The translations under genes were made by a program, and so were the position numbers. Shown here piece by piece: positions 40,996 to 45,576 of a DNA stretch of 45,576 bases. A model generated the notes under the pieces. The model saw only the letters and a program-made list of their open reading frames with translations. It had not been told where the DNA came from and ran no database searches. The stretch is from Pyrinomonadaceae bacterium (GTDB lineage Bacteria; Acidobacteriota; Blastocatellia; Pyrinomonadales; Pyrinomonadaceae). Every line of letters begins with the position of its first letter. The stretch's first letter is position 1. Location of the stretch: positions 1 to 45,576 of the forward strand of contig JALHNX010000021.1 of the NCBI GenBank assembly GCA_022843305.1. The letters are read 5' to 3'.

Positions 40996-42174
40996 TTAGT
41001 CAAGCACTACATCGAGAATCGTTCCGAGAATCGTTCCGAGAATCGAATATCTGCCGTTGGAATAATTTCCGTATTCGTAACGACCGTAATATCCGTCTTC
41101 GTAACCGCGCCGGAAACCTTCGCGGAAGTAGTATCGGTATTCGTCCAAACCGACATAATAACTGTTATAACCGTAGCTTGCGTCTTCGTAACCGAAGGTG
41201 CCGTTATAACTGGAATTCCAACGGTCTTGACGATCTGCCTGACCTGCGCGGTAGCCTTCTTCATAACCGTATTGGACGGCTTGGCGAAGCATCTGCGCGC
41301 CGTATTGGCTGGTGTAGTAATAATTTCCGCCGCGATTGTAGCGGTAATTATTGATCAGGTTATCGTAATAACGCGCCTGTTGCAGACGGAGTTGGTCGCG
41401 TCTTAACTGTTCGAGATAACGCTGTTGGTAACGATACTGCGCCATTCGACGCTGCTGTTGAAGCTGTCGGCGGCGTTGTTCTTCGACACGCTGCTGGTTG
41501 CGCCATTGCTGCTGATAAGCATTCAAACGCTGACGTTGAAGCTCCTGCTGCTGCTGACGATTGTATTGTTCGTAACGGCGTTGCTCGGTGCGCTGTTGAT
41601 TACGATTCCAATTGCCGTCGTTTTGCTGACGATTGCGTTGAGTCTGCTGTTGTTGCTGCTGACGCTGTTGTTCCTGAACCCGTCTTTGCTGCTGCTGACG
41701 GCGCTCTTCATTCTGGCGTTGATTCTGCCAGTTGGGTTGCTGACGCTGTTCCTGCTGCTGACGCTGTTGTTGTTCGCGCAAACGTTCTTGCTGTTCCTGT
41801 TGCTGTTTGCGGCGAAGCGCATCCTGCTGCTGTTGCTGATTATTCTGTTGTCGCTGTTGCTGTTGCTGACGCCATTGATCCTGCTGGCGGCGCTGATTTT
41901 CCTGTTGCTGTTGACGCTGTTGATTCTGCCGTTGCTCCTGCTGCTGACGTTGTTGATTCTGTCGCTGCTCTTGTTGCTGACGGCGTTGTTCCTGGCGTTG
42001 TTGATTCTGAACCTGACGCTGTTGCGGTTCTTCTTCCTTCTTTTGCTGTTCCTGACGCTGTTCATTGCGACGGTCACGATTTCTTTGCCCGTTGGCAATA
42101 TCGGTTGCGCCGAAAAAAACGAGTCCGCCGATCATCAACGAAAGACCTGACTGTTTGATATATTTCGATTGCAT
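40996..42174 (-). CDS. Exported glutamine/arginine-rich low-complexity protein
   Basis: A 392-residue protein. From the ATG at 42172-42174 (GGGG 5 nt upstream) it has a signal-peptide-like start (SGLSLMIGGLVFFGATDIANGQ). Residues about 30-260 are almost wholly Gln and Arg with some Asn, Glu and Tyr, with strong local repetition of QQRQQQEQRQ-type runs. The C-terminal 130 residues are Tyr/Gly/Arg-rich, with repeated EGYRAGQ / EGFRRGYEDGYYGR segments, ending in a hydrophobic ILGTILGTILDVVLD. No domain is recognised. It may be a secreted, disordered or aggregating matrix or RNA-binding-like protein; this is inference from composition. The Leu-rich antisense frame is only a shadow of the CAG repeats. 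Confidence 0.75.
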   Translation of the reverse strand: MQSKYIKQSGLSLMIGGLVFFGATDIANGQRNRDRRNEQRQEQQKKEEEPQQRQVQNQQRQEQRRQQQEQRQNQQRQQQEQRQNQQRQQQQENQRRQQDQWRQQQQQRQQNNQQQQQDALRRKQQQEQQERLREQQQRQQQEQRQQPNWQNQRQNEERRQQQQRRVQEQQRQQQQQQTQRNRQQNDGNWNRNQQRTEQRRYEQYNRQQQQELQRQRLNAYQQQWRNQQRVEEQRRRQLQQQRRMAQYRYQQRYLEQLRRDQLRLQQARYYDNLINNYRYNRGGNYYYTSQYGAQMLRQAVQYGYEEGYRAGQADRQDRWNSSYNGTFGYEDASYGYNSYYVGLDEYRYYFREGFRRGYEDGYYGRYEYGNYSNGRYSILGTILGTILDVVLD

Positions 42175-42346
42175 ATTAACCCCCAAATTCTAAATGAGAA
42201 AACTAAAAATTAGTTCCTGTGAGTTTAATGGGCAATCATTGTGCCATAATTTCAAACCTAGTAAATATAGAGGTAAGAGGCTGAAAACAAAATAGAAAAC
42301 CAAACCATTTCCGACAAGTGTAGCCCTTATCGGATAACGGTTAAAC

Positions 42347-43057
42347 TCAATCGGCTTTCTGAAATTCGTATGAAATCCGCACGTTCAGAACGCCGTTCGA
42401 GATTTCGTGGCGGATGCCGTTTGCCTTCATTTTCAGACTGCCGGAATTCTGAATCGGCACGATAAACGAGATTCTGTCCATCGCCAAAATCTGAATCGGA
42501 TTAATTTTTCTGTCAATCGAACCCTGCACCATCCGCGCCAAAAATGCGCCGCCGATGCCGCCCGCGCCGCTAAGATTGACGTTCAAAACTTTGGCGCGAC
42601 CGACAAGCGCCTGTTTCTGCTCGTCGAATTCCAGAACGATTGTTGTTTCCGCAACTCCCGCAAATTCGACACAGCCGACGAATGGTGGATTGTAATTGCC
42701 GGTAAAAGCAATCGGCGCGATTACACGCCCTTCGCGGAAACGAACCGCCGTGCGAGTTCCGTCAATCTCGCGTTCGAGCCGGAGTTTATCGGGGCAAAGG
42801 CTGTTTTCCAAAATTTCCTGTTTGGCTTCGGATTTCACATTAATGAAAGCGGCTTTTCCGCCTTCGTCCGTTCGCTCTTTCTCCTGGTCCCGAACTTCTG
42901 ACAGAGGAAATTCCGGCGGATTCGTGTTCTTAAACAGCGCGTCGAGCAGCGCGTCGAAGAACTGCTCGTTGAGCTGAATATTAACATCCGCCGTCTGCGC
43001 CTGTGCCGAAGAGATCAGCAGAAAAACCGATAAAATCAAACCTGAAAACTTTCTCAT
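42347..43057 (-). CDS. Exported protein of unknown function
   Basis: A 236-residue protein with a clear signal peptide (MRKFSGLILSVFLLISSAQA, cleavage after AQA). The mature part begins VNIQLNEQFFDALLDALF and holds beta-rich segments (TRTAVRFREGRVIAPIAF, VGCVEFAGVAETTIVLEFDE, KVLNVNLSGAGGIGGAFLAR, ISFIVPIQNSGSLKMKANGI). The pattern resembles lipid-binding or scaffold beta proteins but I cannot name a family. It has two Cys that could form a disulfide. It is probably periplasmic and monocistronic. Confidence 0.75.
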   Translation of the reverse strand: MRKFSGLILSVFLLISSAQAQTADVNIQLNEQFFDALLDALFKNTNPPEFPLSEVRDQEKERTDEGGKAAFINVKSEAKQEILENSLCPDKLRLEREIDGTRTAVRFREGRVIAPIAFTGNYNPPFVGCVEFAGVAETTIVLEFDEQKQALVGRAKVLNVNLSGAGGIGGAFLARMVQGSIDRKINPIQILAMDRISFIVPIQNSGSLKMKANGIRHEISNGVLNVRISYEFQKAD

Positions 43058-43175
43058 CCTGTATGCCTCGCGGTCAAAAATCCTTGTCGTAAAAACTGTA
43101 ACGTTTAATAGAGATAAAGCGCAAGACGCAGGTTGTCCTGAAAATTTAAATCTGCCCGATTTTCGTTTTCAAAAC

Positions 43176-44144
43176 TTATAAACCGCTGCGCACAATATCG
43201 TGCAGACGCAAAAGCCCGACCGCCGCGCCCGATTCGTCAACGACGGGCAGAACGGAAATCTGCGACGGGCGGTTTTCCATTGTGTTGAGCGCGTCAAAAG
43301 CGAGCATTTCGGGATTCGCGGTAATCGGATTTTTCGTCATCATTTGCGCGGCGCTGAGATTAGAAAGATTTTCGGGCGCGGTTTTTTCGATAGTGCGTCG
43401 CAGATCGCCGTCGGTCACGATGCCGATCAATTTTTCTTCACCGTCAACGACATTGACCGCGCCGAGCGCGAATTTCGAGATCGCTTTGACGACTTCGAGC
43501 CAGCCCGATTCGGGCGCGACGTTCGGGCTTTCGTGCATCAAACTCGCAACTTTTAAGGTCAGCCGTTTGCCCAAACGTCCCGCCGGATGATTGGCGGCAA
43601 AGGCTTCGGCGGTCAGATTTTTCGCCTGCATCAAAGTCATTGCGAGCGCGTCGCCAACCGCCAAAGCAACGGTTGTCGAAGTCGTCGGCGCGAGGTTGAG
43701 CGGGCAGGCTTCCTTATCAACCGACGCGTCGAGAACCACATCGGCATTTCTTCCGAGCGTCGAATTCACATTGCCGACAATCGCAATCAGCGAAACTTCG
43801 CGCTTTTTTAACGCGGGCAAAAGCGCGAGAATCTCGTCGGTTTCGCCGGAATTGCTCAAAGCGATAATACAATCGCCGTGCGTTATCACGCCAAGCCCGC
43901 CGTGCAGTGCGTCGGTCGGATGCAGAAAAACCGCAACCGTGCCGGTCGAAGTCATCGTGTCGGCGATCTTGTTGGCGATAATGCCCGATTTGCCGACACC
44001 GATGATGACGATCTTGCTGCCGCAATCGAAAAGAAGTTTGACCGCTTTTTCGACCGATTCGCGGTCTAAAATATTTGCCGTCCGCTCGATGGCGGCGGCT
44101 TCGAGTTTCAGAAGTTCAACGACCTGAGAAAATGTTTCAGACAC
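43176..44144 (-). CDS. kdsD: Arabinose-5-phosphate isomerase (KpsF/GutQ family)
   Basis: A 322-residue isomerase with an N-terminal SIS domain (about 30-170) and two C-terminal CBS domains (about 200-322). Family motifs are IGVGKSGIIANKIADTMTST, FLHPTDALHGGLG and ALSNSGETDEIL; the His residues of HPTDALHGG and of ANHPAGRLGKRL match those used in catalysis. It converts ribulose-5-phosphate to arabinose-5-phosphate, the first step to Kdo for lipopolysaccharide, so it marks a Gram-negative cell envelope. The start is a GTG (44142-44144). Other Kdo genes are not adjacent. Confidence 0.93.
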   Translation of the reverse strand: MSETFSQVVELLKLEAAAIERTANILDRESVEKAVKLLFDCGSKIVIIGVGKSGIIANKIADTMTSTGTVAVFLHPTDALHGGLGVITHGDCIIALSNSGETDEILALLPALKKREVSLIAIVGNVNSTLGRNADVVLDASVDKEACPLNLAPTTSTTVALAVGDALAMTLMQAKNLTAEAFAANHPAGRLGKRLTLKVASLMHESPNVAPESGWLEVVKAISKFALGAVNVVDGEEKLIGIVTDGDLRRTIEKTAPENLSNLSAAQMMTKNPITANPEMLAFDALNTMENRPSQISVLPVVDESGAAVGLLRLHDIVRSGL

Positions 44145-44171
44145 GAGAAATAATTTACCACTTTTAGAGAT

Positions 44172-44277
44172 TTTTTTAACGCAAAGACACCGAGATGCAA
44201 TGGTTTTTAGATTTTTAGCGACCGTAATTTTCCCTTTAAATTCTTTGCGCCTTTGCGGCTCGGCGGCTTTGCGTTAA
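44172..44277. repeat. Inverted repeat of the TTTTAACGCAAAG family, second copy
   Basis: The left arm (44172-44203) and right arm (about 44243-44277) share TTTTAACGCAAAG, CCGAG and GCAA blocks in opposite orientation. It is related to 10281-10400 and lies between the kdsD start and the NTF2-like gene stop. Confidence 0.78.
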
Positions 44278-44287
44278 AATTCCGGTT

Positions 44288-45139
44288 TTATTTTTGCTCG
44301 GGCGGCGCGGGCGCGAAAACGTCGAAAACGATCTGCCATTTATTTTCGCGCAGCTTCCAGACCTGCAGGAAATTTCCCTTTTCGAGCGTTTTGCCGCTTT
44401 TGTCGTTGACGGTGTAACTGTTGCTGATATAAGCCATATCAGCCGCGCCGACGAAAACCGAGCGTTTGGCAAAATTGACGGTTGATTTGATGTTTTTGAA
44501 TTCGCCTAACGCGTTTTGTTTGCCGATGATCGGCATTTTTCCTTCACGCAAAATCCGCACGTCGTCGGCGAAAAAGCTTTTATAGGCTTTATTAATACCT
44601 TGTTTTGTCGCCATTTCAAAAAATGCCGTTGAAGCGTCGGCGGCGGAATATTTTTTCTCGTTTAATTCCTTGCCCGAATCGGCGGGCGAAGTCCATTTTG
44701 TTTCGGTGTTCGGCTGTTCGTGCGAGATTCCGAGATCAACGACGGCTTTATAGCTTCCGTCGGGCTGACGCTGCCAGACGGTCGCGTATTCGCCGTAAAA
44801 AGCGGCGGTGTCGTCTTTGCCCTTCGGTTTGTAAACCGAATTTCCGGTCGAATAGCCGAGCGCACCGTTCGATGAAACGTCTATAAAAGTCGGATTCCAA
44901 AAAAGCGCGGCGGGCGAAGCCGTTTGCGCGGTAAAATATTCGATACAGTTGACCGGATAACCCGGAAAAAAGCAAATTCCGTCCTTCGTCGAAAACTCGA
45001 TAAAGGCACGGTTCAAACCTTTTTCGGCGACGGCTTTCTCGAACGCCTTTTCCGTGTCGTAGATTTTCTGCAAATTTTCCTGCGCGAAAATGTTCGTGAA
45101 AGCGAAAATAAGTAAAGCTAGAAGTAAGATTTTTTTCAT
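44288..45139 (-). CDS. Exported double NTF2-like (DUF4440/SnoaL-type) protein
   Basis: A 283-residue protein with a signal peptide (MKKILLLALLIFAFTNIFAQ). The mature part holds two NTF2-like units: about 25-145 (YDTEKAFEKAVAEKGLNRAF ... VWQRQPDGSYKAVVDLGI) and about 165-280 (AFFEMATKQGINKAYKSFFA, then DDVRILREGKMPIIGKQNAL, then FLQVWKLRENKWQIVFDVFA). The cone-shaped NTF2 fold commonly binds small molecules, but no catalytic residues can be assigned. A paralogue starts just upstream on the same strand (45283 onward), so this is a tandem pair. Confidence 0.82.
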   Translation of the reverse strand: MKKILLLALLIFAFTNIFAQENLQKIYDTEKAFEKAVAEKGLNRAFIEFSTKDGICFFPGYPVNCIEYFTAQTASPAALFWNPTFIDVSSNGALGYSTGNSVYKPKGKDDTAAFYGEYATVWQRQPDGSYKAVVDLGISHEQPNTETKWTSPADSGKELNEKKYSAADASTAFFEMATKQGINKAYKSFFADDVRILREGKMPIIGKQNALGEFKNIKSTVNFAKRSVFVGAADMAYISNSYTVNDKSGKTLEKGNFLQVWKLRENKWQIVFDVFAPAPPEQK

Positions 45140-45161
45140 AATGATAATTCAAAGTTTTGAT

Positions 45162-45276
45162 AAAGTTTTGAGTCCCGCCTTTAGGCGGCAATTCGTGTTT
45201 CGGATTATACGTTTCAGGTTTACTCAAAATTTTATTTTAAACCATAAAGCCGCCTAAAGGCGGAACTCAAAACTTT
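45162..45276. repeat. Inverted repeat between the two NTF2-like genes
   Basis: Arms 45162-45189 and 45249-45276 are complementary with one mismatch in the 28 bp. Each arm contains its own near-palindrome CCGCCTTTAGGCGG. The loop is 59 nt. It occupies nearly the entire spacer. Confidence 0.88.
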
Positions 45277-45282
45277 TTAATT

Positions 45283-45576
45283 TTATTTCTTCGGCGGGAT
45301 CGGGTTAAAAATGTCGAGCATGATCTGCCATTTGCCGCCGCGATTTTTCCAGATTTGGACGAAATTCCATTTTTTTACCGAATTGTCTTTGCCGCTCAAC
45401 TGGTAAACGCCGTGAACATACATCATATTACCGAAAATTTTCGAGGTATTGCCGGTAAAATTCAAAAAAGACGACGGCGGAAATTCCTTGTCGAGCTTTT
45501 CGAGCGCGAGAAAAGCGTTTTGTTTCCCGTAAAACGGCAGACTTCCTTCGCGCAGAACGAGGCAGTCGTCGGCGAG
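45283..45576 (-). CDS. NTF2-like (DUF4440-type) protein, C-terminal part (cut by window end)
   Basis: The last 97 codons of a protein paralogous to the preceding one: ADDCLVLREGSLPFYGKQNA aligns with ADDVRILREGKMPIIGKQNA, and KWNFVQIWKNRGGKWQIMLD aligns with KGNFLQVWKLRENKWQIVFD; it ends IPPKK against PPEQK. The frame is open to the window edge, so the start and any signal peptide are outside. An internal ATG at 45463-45465 would give only a fragment of the domain and is not the real start. Confidence 0.85.
   Translation of the reverse strand, partial: LADDCLVLREGSLPFYGKQNAFLALEKLDKEFPPSSFLNFTGNTSKIFGNMMYVHGVYQLSGKDNSVKKWNFVQIWKNRGGKWQIMLDIFNPIPPKK

Noticed and set aside
41425..42150. A 241-residue Leu-rich plus-strand frame
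   Set aside because: It is the antisense shadow of the CAG/CGT-rich Gln/Arg gene; CTG reads as Leu. No start signal and absurd composition.

Overview
The window reads as a chromosomal segment of a Gram-negative, probably aerobic bacterium of intermediate GC content. It has TonB/ExbB/ExbD energy transduction, an arabinose-5-phosphate isomerase of the Kdo/LPS pathway, a SurA-like lipoprotein foldase, the tgt-yajC-secD-secF block, a bifunctional Rel and a eukaryotic-type Ser/Thr kinase. This set, and a genome rich in small intergenic hairpins, would suit an Acidobacteriota lineage such as Blastocatellia. That placement is inference; no rRNA gene is present to test it.

Layout. (1) 1-6283: two tandem molybdopterin-binding subunits of xanthine dehydrogenase/aldehyde oxidase type (the first cut by the window edge), separated by an AT-rich island with a small ORF, a beta-class DNA methyltransferase and a convergent, 3'-overlapping candidate restriction endonuclease. 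XdhC and MocA-like maturation factors follow. (2) 6284-12841: a LysA-like PLP decarboxylase, an ORFan, a helical-repeat protein, a HAD phosphatase and a GlcD-like FAD oxidase. (3) 13040-23486: Ser/Thr kinase, uvrB, a HEAT-repeat protein, purC, a Fis-like HTH protein, an ABC-F ATPase, a PpiC lipoprotein, rpmB and ridA. (4) 23660-31710: a secreted subtilase, rel, and a tonB-exbB-exbD-exbD-TPR lipoprotein operon. (5) 32161-40364: secF, secD, yajC, tgt, a four-helix-bundle gene in an inverted-repeat cassette, a MauE-thioredoxin-thioredoxin fusion, an ORFan and der, all on the minus strand. (6) 40413-45576: DinB-like protein, a Gln/Arg-rich exported protein, an exported unknown, kdsD and two tandem NTF2-like (DUF4440-type) exported proteins, the last truncated by the window edge.

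The most unusual layer is not a gene. At least ten short intergenic spacers hold arrays of heptanucleotide units followed by an inverted array, so that each could fold into a hairpin. The unit sequence varies from locus to locus but the 7-nt period does not. Arms often contain the start or stop codon of the adjoining gene. Two arrays with the same period lie in frame inside genes (LysA-like, GlcD-like), and each shares its unit with an intergenic hairpin elsewhere in the window. A different element, a 29-bp perfect palindrome, sits in frame inside tgt and adds about 39 residues without disturbing the catalytic and zinc residues. One heptamer hairpin exists in a short form (after purC) and in a form whose two arms, a perfect 35-bp inverted repeat, enclose a four-helix-bundle (S23/IVP/Avd-like) gene carrying an internal TAG. 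Together these suggest a mobile or expanding repeat system in this genome, comparable in behaviour to Rickettsia palindromic elements and cyanobacterial heptamer STRRs.
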